Assembly: GCF_000720255.1 (NCBI RefSeq)
Contig: NZ_JOJE01000001.1
Coordinates: forward strand, 496,001 to 560,000
Length of the DNA: 64,000 nucleotides
Direction of reading: 5' to 3'
DNA from: Streptomyces griseus subsp. griseus
GTDB lineage: Bacteria > Actinomycetota > Actinomycetes > Streptomycetales > Streptomycetaceae
Part shown: piece by piece, positions 16,414 to 24,885 of the stretch
How the letters are laid out: each line of letters begins with the position of its first letter
Position numbering within the stretch: position 1 is the stretch's first letter
Translations under genes and position numbers: made by a program
Notes under the pieces: model-generated
Told to the model about the DNA's origin: nothing
Seen by the model: the letters and a program-made list of their open reading frames with translations, nothing else
The model's database searches: none

Positions 16414-17307
16414 ATGGAACTCAGGCGAATCGCGGTGGCCGGCGCGTCCGGTCTCATCGGCAGCGCACTGGTGCGGTCCCTGACCGCGGACGGGCACGAG
16501 GTGGTGCGGCTGGTCCGCGGTGCGCCCCGGGGGCCCGACGAGGTGCGGTGGGACCCGGAGGGCGGGTCGGTGGACTCGGCCGGGCTCGTCGGGTGCGACG
16601 CCGTCGTCAATCTGGCGGGCGCCGGGGTGGGCGACCGGCGCTGGACGGAGGCGTACAAGAAACGGGTCCGGGACAGCCGGGTGCTGGGCACGGCGGCGCT
16701 CGCCGGTGCGGTCGCCTCGCTGGACGAGCCGCCGCGGGTGTTCATCAACGGCAGTGCGATGGGCTTCTACGGGGAGACCGGGCAGCGGGAGGTCGACGAG
16801 AGCGCGCCCCCCGGGGACGGCTTCCTGCCCTCGCTGTGCGTGGAGTGGGAGGGTGCCGCGGCGCCCGCGCGTGAGGCGGGCGTCCGTACGGTGTTCACGC
16901 GGACCGGTCTGGTGGTGTCGCGTGACGGCGGGGCGTGGGGGAAGCTGTTCCCGCTCTTCCAGGCGGGGCTCGGCGGGCGGCTGGGCGACGGGCGGCAGTA
17001 CTGGTCGTACATCTCGTTGCACGACGAGGTCGCGGCGATCCGTCATCTCCTGGACCGGGACGACCTGTCGGGGCCGTTCAACCTGACCGCTCCGCGGCCG
17101 CTGACCAACCGTGAGATCACGGAGGCGATGGGGCGGGTACTGCGCCGGCCGACGCTGTTCACGGTGCCGGCGCCGGTGCTGCGGGGTGTGCTCGGGGAGA
17201 TGGCCGGGGATGTGCTGGGCAGTCAGCGGGTGCTGCCCACGCGGCTGCTGGGGTCCGGGTTCACTTTCGCGTTCCCGGGGATCGAGGACGCGATCCGGGC
17301 GGCGTGA
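16414..17307 (+). CDS. TIGR01777-type NAD(P)-binding epimerase/oxidoreductase (YfcH/SDR39U1 family)
   Basis: The product is 297 residues. The Rossmann start RIAVAGASGLIGSALVRSL is followed by VNLAGAGVGDRRWTEAYKKR, FINGSAMGFYG and a C-terminal DUF1731 block (GSQRVLPTRLLGSGFTFAFP). This combination is diagnostic of the family, whose substrate is unknown; in bacteria it is sometimes linked to cell division or sugar metabolism. It is divergent from the GNAT gene, whose start is 87 bases away. Confidence 0.88.
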   Translation: MELRRIAVAGASGLIGSALVRSLTADGHEVVRLVRGAPRGPDEVRWDPEGGSVDSAGLVGCDAVVNLAGAGVGDRRWTEAYKKRVRDSRVLGTAALAGAVASLDEPPRVFINGSAMGFYGETGQREVDESAPPGDGFLPSLCVEWEGAAAPAREAGVRTVFTRTGLVVSRDGGAWGKLFPLFQAGLGGRLGDGRQYWSYISLHDEVAAIRHLLDRDDLSGPFNLTAPRPLTNREITEAMGRVLRRPTLFTVPAPVLRGVLGEMAGDVLGSQRVLPTRLLGSGFTFAFPGIEDAIRAA

Positions 17308-17315
17308 CAACGTCT

Positions 17316-17343
17316 GCGACCGAATGCGACCGCCGTGCGACCG
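17316..17343 (+). promoter_or_regulatory. Three GCGACCG repeats on one helix face, upstream of the FAD oxidoreductase gene
   Basis: GCGACCG occurs at 17316-17322, 17326-17332 and 17337-17343, with periods of 10 and 11 bases. A TTGACC hexamer (17368-17373) follows about 25 bases on. The spacing suits cooperative binding of an activator or repressor to successive helical turns. The regulator is unknown. Confidence 0.35.
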
Positions 17344-17467
17344 TGCCCTGTCGATGCGCGACTGTACTTGACCGATCGCGGCCCTAACCTCGATCCGAAC
17401 TCGGGTATCCCGGACGGCTGTGGGGGCATCACGTCCCCACCTGCCGCGCAACCTCGAGGAGGGGCAC

Positions 17468-18838
17468 GTGCTTGAGCCCGCGTACCAGGCAGACGTCGTC
17501 ATTGTGGGAGCCGGGGTGGCCGGACTCTCGGCGGCGCATCGGCTGAACAGCGCAGGTGTGACAACCGCCGTCCTGGAGGCCGCCCCTTACGTGGGCGGCC
17601 GGATGGCGACCGAGAAGGTGGACGGTTTCCGCCTCGACCGCGTGGGCCAGTTGCTGTCCACGGCGTATCCCGAACTACGCCTGGCCGCGGGGCTCGACGC
17701 GCTGGTGCTGCGTCCCTTCGCGCCGGGGGTTCTCCTGCACAGTGACGGTCGCCGGCACCGGGTGGCCGCCCAGGTGCCCGGCCGGGGCGCCCGGGGCGCA
17801 CTGCATGCGGTGCGCGCCCTGGCAAGCGCCCCCCGCGCGCCGCAGCGGCCCGGTCCCGCCGCCCCGGCGCGTCCGGGCACCGCTCCATGGGGCACGGCCG
17901 TCGACCAGGCCCGGCTCGGTGCCGCGCTCGGCCGGATCGCGACGGTGCCCGTGGAACGGCTGCTGACCCGCCCCGAGTCCCCCGCGAGCCAGGCGCTGGC
18001 CGCCCGCGGGCTGCCCGCCCGTACGGTCGACGGCTTCCTGCGCCCGCTGCTGGCCAGCCTGTTGTGCGACCCGGAGCTGACGACGTCGAGCCGGTGCGCC
18101 GACCTCGCCCTGCGCGCTTTCGCGTCCGGGCGGCTGTGTGTGCCGGAGGGCGGGGCGGAGGTGCTGCCGGAGCTGCTCGCGCGGGCGCTGCCGACGGGCA
18201 CCGTGCATACCGGGGTGCGGGTCACCTCGGTCGCCACGACCCGGGTGGCGACCGCGGAGCACGGTGAGTTCCGGTGCCGTGCGGTGCTGGTGGCGACGGA
18301 CGCGCGGACCGCCGCGACGCTGCTGCCCGGGCTGCGGGTGCCGGACTTCCACCCCGTGACGGTCGTCCACCACACGACGGACGAGCCGCCGGGGACGGGC
18401 GCGTCGCTGCTCCTGGACGCGGACCGGGGCGGACCGGTCGCGCACACGGCGGTGGTCAGCCAGGTCGACCCGAGCCGGGCGCCCGCGGGCCGGGCCCTGG
18501 TGTCCACGACCGTCCTGGGTGCGCCGCCGGCCGAGGTCGACATCGCCGTGCGACGGCACCTGTCGCGGCTGTACGGCACCTCCACCGCCCGCTGGGAGAC
18601 CCTCGCCGTGCACCACACCCCCGAGGCGGTCCCGGCGATGCGCCCACCGCACGACCTGCGCCGGTCGGTACGGCTGCTGGCGGGCCTCTACGTCTGCGGC
18701 GACCACCGGGACACCAGCACCGTGCAGGGCGCCCTCCACTCCGCCCACCGGGCCGCGGCGGCACTGCTGGCGGACCTGGGCGCGGCGGGCTCGATGCATG
18801 CGGCCGAGCCGCCGCGCAGTGTCCCCAGGGCGGCCTGA
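17468..18838 (+). CDS. FAD-dependent amine oxidase/phytoene desaturase-like oxidoreductase
   Basis: The 456-residue protein begins with a dinucleotide-binding motif (DVVIVGAGVAGLSAAHRL, VLEAAPYVGGRMATEKVDGF), the GG-doublet form used by monoamine oxidases and carotenoid desaturases. The C-terminal FAD contact is LYVCGDHRDTSTVQGALHSA. Strong GAGGAGG lies before GTG 17468. The substrate is not recognisable, and no carotenoid or polyketide genes are nearby. The three direct repeats upstream suggest dedicated control. Confidence 0.85.
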   Translation: MLEPAYQADVVIVGAGVAGLSAAHRLNSAGVTTAVLEAAPYVGGRMATEKVDGFRLDRVGQLLSTAYPELRLAAGLDALVLRPFAPGVLLHSDGRRHRVAAQVPGRGARGALHAVRALASAPRAPQRPGPAAPARPGTAPWGTAVDQARLGAALGRIATVPVERLLTRPESPASQALAARGLPARTVDGFLRPLLASLLCDPELTTSSRCADLALRAFASGRLCVPEGGAEVLPELLARALPTGTVHTGVRVTSVATTRVATAEHGEFRCRAVLVATDARTAATLLPGLRVPDFHPVTVVHHTTDEPPGTGASLLLDADRGGPVAHTAVVSQVDPSRAPAGRALVSTTVLGAPPAEVDIAVRRHLSRLYGTSTARWETLAVHHTPEAVPAMRPPHDLRRSVRLLAGLYVCGDHRDTSTVQGALHSAHRAAAALLADLGAAGSMHAAEPPRSVPRAA

Positions 18839-18969
18839 GCGACCCGCTCACGGCCTGCTCGGCACCGCCGGTCTCTCCCGCCGTGGCCGGACGCCGCGGC
18901 GGCGGAGGGGGGCGAGCAGCACGGGGCGGGGGTCGCGGTGAGCGCCGGGGTCGGCCCAGCGTCGAGCCG

Positions 18970-19198
18970 CCCGCACCGCGGACCGGGAGCCCGGCCGGCA
19001 CCGGGGACCGCCCAAGTCACGCACCACGAACCGAGAGCCCGACCGGCACCGAGGACCGCCCAAGTCACGCACCGCGAACCGAGAGCCCGACCGGCACCGA
19101 GGACCGCCCAAGTCACGCACCGCGAACCGGGAGCCCGGCCGGCGCCGGGGACCGCCCAAGTCACGCACCGCGGGCCGGGGGCCCGGTCTGCGCCGGGG
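18970..19198. repeat. 48-bp tandem repeat array (about 4.7 copies)
   Basis: Four full units start at 19006, 19054, 19102 and 19150, preceded by a decayed partial unit from about 18970. Each contains GACCGCCCAAGTCACGCACC and then GCGAACCGAGAGCCCG. Units differ by a few bases; the two middle ones are nearly identical. The array fills the gap between two convergent genes and ends exactly at the stop codon (19199) of the regulator. Both strands are open across it because 48 is a multiple of three, but no ribosome site supports a gene. The stretch 18839-18970 holds nothing else I can identify. Confidence 0.9.
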
Positions 19199-20701
19199 TC
19201 AGCTCAGCGCCGCCACCTTGTCGCGGTACCCCCTCACCGGTGCCGCGTCCTTGTAGGGCTCCAGCCTGCGTTCGAAGTCGCGGACGTATTCGAGTGCGCG
19301 CACCGACCGCATCTCGGCGGCCTGGCCCGCGGCCTCCGCGCCGAGCTGGCAGGCCTGGTCGAGCTCGCCGAGGCCCAGACGGGCGGAGGCGAGGACGACA
19401 CGGCAGAAGAGGCGACTGCGGGCATAGCCGGGCGCGCGCAGTTGGAGGGAGCGTTCGGCGTGCTGGGCGGCCGCCCGGAACTGCTGGAGGTCGCGGTGAC
19501 AGTGCCCGAACTCGTCGGCGAGCTGCGCCTCGTCGAAGAAGCGCCCCCAGTGCGGCACCTCGTCCCCGGGCCGGGCCGCTTCCAGGGCGCGTTCGGCCCG
19601 TACGAGGGAGGCGGTGCAGGCCCGCACCTCGCCGAGCACCCCGTGCCCGCGCGCCTCGGCGGCGTGCAGCAGGGCCTGGACGACGGGCGGGGCGTTGTTG
19701 CCGACGCCCTGCTGGGCCACTCGGGCGAGCTGGACGGCCTCGCGCCCGTGGCCGAGGTAGACGGCCTGGCGGCTCATGGTGACCAGGACGTAGGAGCCGT
19801 ACGCCCGGTCCCCGGCGGCCTGGGCGAGCCGCAGGGCCTGCACGAAATAGCGCTGGGCGAGTCCGTGCGCGGTGATGTCGAAGGACGTCCAGCCGGCCAG
19901 CCGGGTGAGGTCGGCGGCGGCACCGAAGAGGCGGCGGCCGGTCTGTTCGCCGTAGGTGCCGCGCAGCATCGGCTCGCACTCGTGTTCCAGGTAGCGCACG
20001 AGGGCCTGGCGGGCGTGACCGCCGCCGTAGGAGTTGTCGAGGGTGCGGAACAGCTCGCCGACCGAGCGCAGCGCCGCGATGTCGCCGCCGGTGACCTTCT
20101 GGCCGGGGCCGCGCTCGGCCTGGCCGCGCTGCCGGGGCAGGGCGGGCATCCCTTGCTCGGGCACCGCGGGCAGCCTGGGCGTCGGCCGGGCCTGGGCGGG
20201 CACCCTGAGGGCGCCCGCCTGGTCGGGCCGCGGGGCGGGCGCCTCGCCGCGGGCCACCCTCTCGTCGGCCCGCCCGATCAGCCAGTCACGGCTGGGGACG
20301 ACCAGCCCGGCCGGGGTGAACGCGATCTTGCGGAGCTCGGCGTGGCTGCCGGAGTCCTTGCGCCACAGGCCGCTGACGATGTCCACGGCCTCCTCGGGGG
20401 TGGCGGCGAACTCCAGGCCCGCGTAGACGGGGGCGCAGGCGTCCAGGCCGAGGTCCTGGGCGGTGAGGCGGCGGCCGAGGCGGCGGGTGAAGACCTCGGC
20501 GATGAGGGCCGGGGTGGTGCCCCGGGGCTGCTGCCCGCGCAGCCAGCGGGTCACGGAGGTCTTGTCGTATCTGAGGTCGAGGCCGTGTTCGAGGCCGAGC
20601 TGGTCCACTCGACGGGCCAGACCCGCGTTGGAGAACCCCGCTTCTGCGATGAGCGCGGCGAGCTGGCGGTTGGGGGTGCGCTGCGCGGGTCGTTCCGTCA
20701 T
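19199..20701 (-). CDS. NsdA-like transcriptional regulator with N-terminal helix-turn-helix and TPR-like body
   Basis: The 500-residue protein starts [20 protein letters not shown]. Residues 10-75 form an XRE-like DNA-binding region ([40 protein letters not shown]). The rest is alpha-helical with TPR-like units ([51 protein letters not shown]). The layout resembles NsdA/NsdB and other streptomycete regulators of differentiation and antibiotic output. This protein is a relative, not clearly NsdA itself. ATG 20701 has AGGAG 11 bases upstream. It is divergent from lipB. Confidence 0.75.
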   Translation of the reverse strand: MTERPAQRTPNRQLAALIAEAGFSNAGLARRVDQLGLEHGLDLRYDKTSVTRWLRGQQPRGTTPALIAEVFTRRLGRRLTAQDLGLDACAPVYAGLEFAATPEEAVDIVSGLWRKDSGSHAELRKIAFTPAGLVVPSRDWLIGRADERVARGEAPAPRPDQAGALRVPAQARPTPRLPAVPEQGMPALPRQRGQAERGPGQKVTGGDIAALRSVGELFRTLDNSYGGGHARQALVRYLEHECEPMLRGTYGEQTGRRLFGAAADLTRLAGWTSFDITAHGLAQRYFVQALRLAQAAGDRAYGSYVLVTMSRQAVYLGHGREAVQLARVAQQGVGNNAPPVVQALLHAAEARGHGVLGEVRACTASLVRAERALEAARPGDEVPHWGRFFDEAQLADEFGHCHRDLQQFRAAAQHAERSLQLRAPGYARSRLFCRVVLASARLGLGELDQACQLGAEAAGQAAEMRSVRALEYVRDFERRLEPYKDAAPVRGYRDKVAALS

Positions 20702-20893
20702 GGTGCGGTGCGGTCTCCTGCCTTCCGGGCCCTGAAGTGCCCGGATTGCCTGTGAGCAGCCCTTATGGCCTCGTGAACGGCGCGAATGTAGCTGAGCGTA
20801 AGCAGTCGATCGCACACTTCGACCTTCATTCATCCGATCGTGTGAGGATTGACCCCGACGCTGACGCGCGAGGGCCGGACGTACAGTGGCTTG

Positions 20894-20908
20894 GGCGCGC
20901 TACGCGCC
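20894..20908. promoter_or_regulatory. Short palindrome in the lipB leader
   Basis: GGCGCG-CTA-CGCGCC lies 33 bases before the lipB start, just after TACAGT (20882-20887), a plausible -10 hexamer with CTGACG upstream. It may be an operator or a leader hairpin. Confidence 0.3.
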
Positions 20909-20940
20909 TGTCATGCCCGTCACCGAGGGAGGCGCTTGCC

Positions 20941-21741
20941 GTGAGTGAGGTGCGGTTCGTCCGTATGGGGTTCGGAGCGGACGCCGTCGAGTACCAGGAG
21001 GCGTGGGACGAGCAGCGCCGGGTGCACGCGGCACGGTTCGCCGACGAGATCCCCGACACCGTTCTGCTCCTGGAGCACCCCCCGGTCTACACGGCCGGCC
21101 GGCGCACCGCCGACGACGAGCGCCCCCTGGACGGCACGCCGGTCGTCGACGTGGACCGCGGCGGCAAGATCACCTGGCACGGCCCGGGCCAGCTGGTGGG
21201 CTACCCCATCCAGAAGCTCCCGCGCCCGGTGGACGTCGTGGCCCACCTGCGCCGTCTCGAGGACGCGATGATCCGGGTCTGCGCGGAGTTCGGCGTGGAG
21301 ACCAGCCGCGTGGAGGGCCGGGCCGGCGTCTGGGTCCTCGGCGACCCGGTGGAGCAGCGCCCCGCGCTGGGCGGACTCTCCCTCGACTTCGACCCCCGGC
21401 TGACCGACGACGAGTTCGACCCCCGCCTCAACGGCCCCGAGTACGCCCCCTCCAACGCCGGCCAGCGCCGCGAGGACCGCAAGATCTGCGCCATGGGCAT
21501 CCGGGTCGCCAAGGGCGTCACCATGCACGGCTTCGCCCTGAACGTGAACCCGGACACGTCCAACTTCGACAAGATCATCCCTTGTGGCATCCGCGACGCG
21601 GGCGTCACCTCCCTCTCCCACGAGCTGGGCCGCGAGGTCACCATCGACGAGGTGCTGCCGGTCGTGGAGCGCCACCTGGCCGAGGTCCTGGGCCACGCGG
21701 ATCTGAAGCCGAGGGTGATCGAGACGACCCCGGCGGCATAG
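20941..21741 (+). CDS. lipB: Octanoyl-[acyl-carrier protein]:protein octanoyltransferase
   Basis: LipB moves octanoate from ACP to the lipoyl domains of E2 and GcvH. The 266-residue product shows the conserved [31 protein letters not shown] and [17 protein letters not shown]. The catalytic pair is Lys181 (in RKICAMG) and Cys215 (in IPCGIRDAG), the same spacing as in M. tuberculosis LipB. GTG 20941 has GGGAGGC upstream. An insert at residues 143-175 ([20 protein letters not shown]) is common in actinobacterial LipB. lipA follows after 133 bases. Confidence 0.95.
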   Translation: MSEVRFVRMGFGADAVEYQEAWDEQRRVHAARFADEIPDTVLLLEHPPVYTAGRRTADDERPLDGTPVVDVDRGGKITWHGPGQLVGYPIQKLPRPVDVVAHLRRLEDAMIRVCAEFGVETSRVEGRAGVWVLGDPVEQRPALGGLSLDFDPRLTDDEFDPRLNGPEYAPSNAGQRREDRKICAMGIRVAKGVTMHGFALNVNPDTSNFDKIIPCGIRDAGVTSLSHELGREVTIDEVLPVVERHLAEVLGHADLKPRVIETTPAA

Positions 21742-21745
21742 ATCC

Positions 21746-21792
21746 AGCTCGTCCTCATACGCCGGACGGGACCTGGGGGCGGCTGCCCCCAG
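21746..21792 (+). repeat. Dispersed GTCC...CGCCGGAC repeat plus hairpin between lipB and lipA
   Basis: CTCGTCCTCATACGCCGGAC belongs to a short element common between Streptomyces genes. It is followed by a perfect eight-base stem, CTGGGGGC-GGCT-GCCCCCAG (21773-21792). The hairpin may attenuate or terminate transcription between lipB and lipA. Confidence 0.6.
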
Positions 21793-21874
21793 CAAGGCCA
21801 GCTCCGACGCCGACCAACAAATCAACGGGCGTACCCTGAAGAACGCCGAAGAATCAATCGCTAGGGAGCCGGTC

Positions 21875-22840
21875 GTGTCCGCAGTCGCACCCGACGGACG
21901 CAAGATGCTGCGCCTGGAGGTCCGCAACAGCCAGACCCCCATCGAGCGCAAGCCCGAGTGGATCAAGACCCGGGCGAAAATGGGCCCCGAGTACACCGCG
22001 ATGCAGAAGCTCGTGAAGAGCGAGGGCCTGCACACGGTCTGCCAGGAAGCCGGCTGCCCGAACATCTACGAATGCTGGGAGGACCGCGAAGCGACCTTCC
22101 TCATCGGTGGCGACCAGTGCACCCGGCGCTGTGACTTCTGCCAGATCGACACCGGCAAGCCCGAGGCCCTCGACCGGGACGAGCCGCGGCGCGTGGGCGA
22201 GTCCGTGGTCACCATGGACCTGAACTACGCCACGATCACCGGCGTCGCCCGCGACGACCTGGAGGACGGCGGTGCCTGGCTCTACGCCGAGACGGTCCGC
22301 CAGATCCACCAGCAGACCGCGGACCGCGAGGCCGGCCGCACCAAGGTCGAGCTGCTGGCCCCCGACTTCAACGCCGTCCCCGAGCAGCTGGCCGAGGTCT
22401 TCTCCTCCCGGCCCGAGGTCTTCGCGCACAACGTCGAGACGGTCCCCCGGATCTTCAAGCGGATCCGCCCCGGCTTCCGCTACGAGCGCTCCCTGAAGGT
22501 CATCACCGAGGCCCGCGACTACGGCCTGGTCACCAAGTCGAACCTGATCCTCGGCATGGGCGAGACCCGCGAGGAGGTCAGCGAGGCACTGAAGCAGCTG
22601 CACGACGCCGGCTGCGAGCTGGTCACCATCACGCAGTATCTGCGCCCCTCCGTGCGCCACCACCCCGTGGAGCGCTGGGTCAAGCCGCACGAGTTCGTGG
22701 AGCTGAAGGAGGAGGCCGAGCAGATCGGCTTCTCCGGTGTCATGTCCGGCCCACTGGTGCGCTCCTCGTACCGCGCCGGCCGCCTGTACCAGATGGCCGT
22801 GGAGAAGCGGGACACCTACGTCGCCGCCCAGGCCGTGTGA
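21875..22840 (+). CDS. lipA: Lipoyl synthase (radical SAM)
   Basis: LipA inserts two sulfurs into protein-bound octanoyl groups. The 321-residue product has both iron-sulfur motifs: the auxiliary-cluster cysteines in [15 protein letters not shown] and the radical-[13 protein letters not shown]. The C-terminal RSSYRAG supplies the Ser ligand of the auxiliary cluster. GTG 21875 follows TAGGGAG. Together with lipB it makes the cofactor for the SucB lipoyl domains encoded in the same window. Confidence 0.97.
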   Translation: MSAVAPDGRKMLRLEVRNSQTPIERKPEWIKTRAKMGPEYTAMQKLVKSEGLHTVCQEAGCPNIYECWEDREATFLIGGDQCTRRCDFCQIDTGKPEALDRDEPRRVGESVVTMDLNYATITGVARDDLEDGGAWLYAETVRQIHQQTADREAGRTKVELLAPDFNAVPEQLAEVFSSRPEVFAHNVETVPRIFKRIRPGFRYERSLKVITEARDYGLVTKSNLILGMGETREEVSEALKQLHDAGCELVTITQYLRPSVRHHPVERWVKPHEFVELKEEAEQIGFSGVMSGPLVRSSYRAGRLYQMAVEKRDTYVAAQAV

Positions 22841-22866
22841 CCTGCCCGACAAGTCATCACCCGCCC

Positions 22867-22880
22867 TGCCCAATCGGGCA
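22867..22880 (+). terminator. Small hairpin after lipA
   Basis: TGCCC-AATC-GGGCA, five pairs around a tetraloop, 27 bases past the lipA stop. Weak for a terminator but the only candidate there. Confidence 0.35.
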
Positions 22881-22912
22881 TGTGGCATGCGTGTGAATTC
22901 GCGCACAAGGTC

Positions 22913-22926
22913 CTACTGGCCAGTAG
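22913..22926. promoter_or_regulatory. Perfect 14-bp palindrome downstream of lipA
   Basis: CTACTGGCCAGTAG reads the same on both strands. It lies in the 290-base gap before a 68-residue gene and is a candidate operator. No regulator gene is adjacent. Confidence 0.4.
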
Positions 22927-23036
22927 TGTCCGATACGACGCGGTCCCGGCCGTCCTCGCAGATGAGGACGTACGCCGGGGCCGCGTCCGGGGTTTCTCCT
23001 GGGTTTCTCCTGTCAAATCAAGGCTTCATTGGCGTT

Positions 23037-23050
23037 TGACCGGCCGGTCA
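23037..23050. promoter_or_regulatory. Perfect 14-bp palindrome overlapping a TTGACC hexamer
   Basis: TGACCGGCCGGTCA ends 80 bases before the 68-residue gene and overlaps TTTGACC, a -35-like hexamer. A protein bound here would cover the promoter. The repeated GTTTCTCCTG just upstream is a further oddity of this gap. Confidence 0.4.
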
Positions 23051-23130
23051 TGCCCTGGTAACACCAATCAGTGACGCTGAACTCACAGCACGTACACCCG
23101 TCCCAGGGCTGACCGAGGGGGACCACCACC

Positions 23131-23337
23131 ATGCAGGCCGCGCCCGTCACCGCCACCGCGATCCCGTCCTTCACCACCGCACTGCGCGCCGTCGAGTCGC
23201 TGCTCATGGGCAGCGGCCAGCGCACCGCCCGCCGCAACGCGTGGACCTCCGTCCTGGAGGACCGCCGGCGCGCCAAGGACCGGGTGGAGGCGCAGCGCGT
23301 CCTCGAGCAGGTCCAGCTGCTCGACGTCCGCCCCTGA
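23131..23337 (+). CDS. Small basic protein, function unknown
   Basis: The product is 68 residues: MQAAPVTATAIPSFTTALRA, then a charged helix (RRNAWTSVLEDRRRAKDRVE, AQRVLEQVQLL). GAGGGGGACC precedes the ATG at good spacing. A single amphipathic helix is predicted by eye; there is no signal or membrane segment. A small gene at this place, between lipA and the DUF4191 gene, is what I remember in other streptomycetes, which supports it being real. No function is known. Confidence 0.65.
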   Translation: MQAAPVTATAIPSFTTALRAVESLLMGSGQRTARRNAWTSVLEDRRRAKDRVEAQRVLEQVQLLDVRP

Positions 23338-23417
23338 GAGCCGCCTTCCGGCCGCCCCACCCGACGGGACCGACACTGCCGTCGTCCGCACTTGTGGGGC
23401 CACGTAGACTTCGTGGC

Positions 23418-24119
23418 ATGGCGAGGAAGGAAACCGCAGCGGACGCTGCGAACCCCGGGCGACTCAAGCAGATTGCCCTGACCTACAAGATGACCCGCAA
23501 GGTCGACACGAAGATCGGTCTTGTACTCGCGGCTATCGGAATCGTCACCTTCGGTGTCTTCCTCGCGATCGGCTTCTTGATCGGTCACCCCATCTATCTC
23601 GGCATCCTGGGCCTCCTGCTCGCCTTCCTCGCGATGGCGATCGTGTTCGGGCGACGGGCTGAGCGGGCCGCCTTCGGGCAGATGGAGGGACAGCCCGGCG
23701 CGGCCGCGGCCGTCCTGGACAACGTCGGCCGGGGCTGGACGACGACGCCCGCGGTGGCGATGAACCGCAGCCAGGACGTGGTGCACCGGGCGGTCGGCAA
23801 GGCCGGCATCGTCCTGGTCGCCGAGGGCAACCCGAACCGGGTGAAGTCCCTGCTGGCCGCCGAGAAGAAGAAGATGGCCCGCATCGTCGCGGACGTACCG
23901 GTGCACGACGTGATCGTCGGTACGGGCGACGGCCAGGTCCCGCTGAAGAAGCTGCGCACGACCCTGCTGAAGTTCCCGCGCGTGCTGAGCGGCCCGCAGG
24001 TGACGGTCACCAACGACCGCCTGCGTGCCATGGGCGACCTGATGAGCAACATGCCGCTGCCGAAGGGGCCGATGCCGAAGGGCATGCGCCTGCCGAGGGG
24101 CGGACCGAAGGCTCGCTGA
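23418..24119 (+). CDS. DUF4191 integral membrane protein
   Basis: The 233-residue protein has a lysine-rich start (RLKQIALTYKMTRKVDTKIG), two membrane helices at about residues 35-55 and 60-80, and a cytoplasmic part with VVHRAVGKAGIVLVAEGNPN and VQVTVTNDRLRAMGDLMS-like sequence. This is the actinobacterial DUF4191 family, a close neighbour of glnA or lipA in many genomes, with no known function. It ends in a Met/Pro/Lys/Gly tail (MPLPKGPMPKGMRLP). Confidence 0.85.
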   Translation: MARKETAADAANPGRLKQIALTYKMTRKVDTKIGLVLAAIGIVTFGVFLAIGFLIGHPIYLGILGLLLAFLAMAIVFGRRAERAAFGQMEGQPGAAAAVLDNVGRGWTTTPAVAMNRSQDVVHRAVGKAGIVLVAEGNPNRVKSLLAAEKKKMARIVADVPVHDVIVGTGDGQVPLKKLRTTLLKFPRVLSGPQVTVTNDRLRAMGDLMSNMPLPKGPMPKGMRLPRGGPKAR

Positions 24120-24161
24120 CCCTTCCTCGTGACAGCGTCGCGACAGAGGCCTCATGACGGA

Positions 24162-24195
24162 AAGAGGGCGCCCGGAGTGATCCGGGCGCCCTCTT
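24162..24195. terminator. Bidirectional terminator between DUF4191 and RDD genes
   Basis: A perfect 15-base stem (AAGAGGGCGCCCGGA) closes on a GTGA loop and is followed by CTTCTT. It sits between convergent genes and has A/T-containing ends on both sides. Confidence 0.9.
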
Positions 24196-24209
24196 CTTCG
24201 TACCGCGTA

Positions 24210-24677
24210 CTAGACGCGTACCTCGACCGTCCGCGCCAGCCGGTCGTGCAGGCCCCGGCCGTCGCGGTCCCAGATCAGGGGCGGGATGGCCAGGAAGAGC
24301 AGAACCGTGCGCAGCAGGGCGCGCAGCGGGTTGACCGTGCCGGTGTCCAGGGCGACCACCCGCAGGCCGAAGAAACGCTTGCCCGGGGTGAAGCCGACCG
24401 TACCGACGGTCAGGACCATCAGGACGAAGAGGATGACCGGCCCCCAGACCTGAGCGGCGTCGTGATAGCTCTGGGTGATCAGGCCGTATGCGATCAAGAG
24501 GCACAGGCCCCAGTCCACGGCCAGGGCGCCGAGCCGCCTGCCGGGACGGGCGATCGATCCCGGTCCCTCCTCCGGCAGGCCGAGCTGCTCGCCCCGGTAT
24601 CCGAAGTCGGCACCGGCTTCCTCCGCGGCCGCGCGGGGCCCGGAGAGCCACGATCCGATTGCTTGCCTGTTGTCCAC
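24210..24677 (-). CDS. RDD-family membrane protein
   Basis: This 155-residue protein has an N-terminal cytoplasmic tail of about 45 residues, then the RDD domain: [34 protein letters not shown] and [13 protein letters not shown]. Three or four membrane helices are present. It is a second RDD protein, not closely similar to the one at 589-1194. It is divergent from glnA, with a hairpin and GlnR box between them. Function unknown. Confidence 0.85.
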   Translation of the reverse strand: MDNRQAIGSWLSGPRAAAEEAGADFGYRGEQLGLPEEGPGSIARPGRRLGALAVDWGLCLLIAYGLITQSYHDAAQVWGPVILFVLMVLTVGTVGFTPGKRFFGLRVVALDTGTVNPLRALLRTVLLFLAIPPLIWDRDGRGLHDRLARTVEVRV

Positions 24678-24703
24678 CCGTCCAAGGTACTGCGCCCGTA
24701 TAT

Positions 24704-24732
24704 GCCCCTGGGACGGCGGGGTGCCCAGGGGC
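24704..24732. promoter_or_regulatory. Inverted repeat between the RDD gene and glnA
   Basis: GCCCCTGGG and CCCAGGGGC are perfect nine-base arms around 11 bases, just upstream of the GlnR box. The core CCCCTGGG resembles the dispersed repeat near lpd. Confidence 0.4.
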
Positions 24733-24751
24733 TACGGTGGAACGGAGCCGG

Positions 24752-24789
24752 TTAACTTGTGCGAAACAAATGGGTCACGCCCGAGAAAT
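24752..24789 (+). promoter_or_regulatory. GlnR box upstream of glnA
   Basis: Four pentamers separated by exactly six bases each: TTAAC, GAAAC, GTCAC and GAAAT. This matches the known actinomycete GlnR pattern gTnAc-n6-GaAAc repeated twice. The box ends 96 bases before the glnA start. It implies nitrogen control of glnA by the OmpR-type regulator GlnR. Confidence 0.85.
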
Positions 24790-24885
24790 CACCCGTCCCT
24801 AGGGTCGGGGTCAGCGTGTGCCACCGCACTGGCCGCACGAACGAACTACCACCCCGGCGGACGGTCCGGGGGTAGGAGGAGCTGG

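Noticed and set aside
18848..19168. Repeat protein of 16-residue units on the minus strand over the 48-bp array
   Set aside because: The open frame follows from a 48-bp period; there is no ribosome site, and units decay at the edge without regard to frame.
18970..19198. CRISPR array
   Set aside because: Units are contiguous with no unique spacers, and there are no cas genes.
24475..24885. N-terminal extension of GlnA by 137 codons
   Set aside because: It would read through the GlnR box and promoter; the ATG at 24886 has a strong ribosome site and matches the family start.
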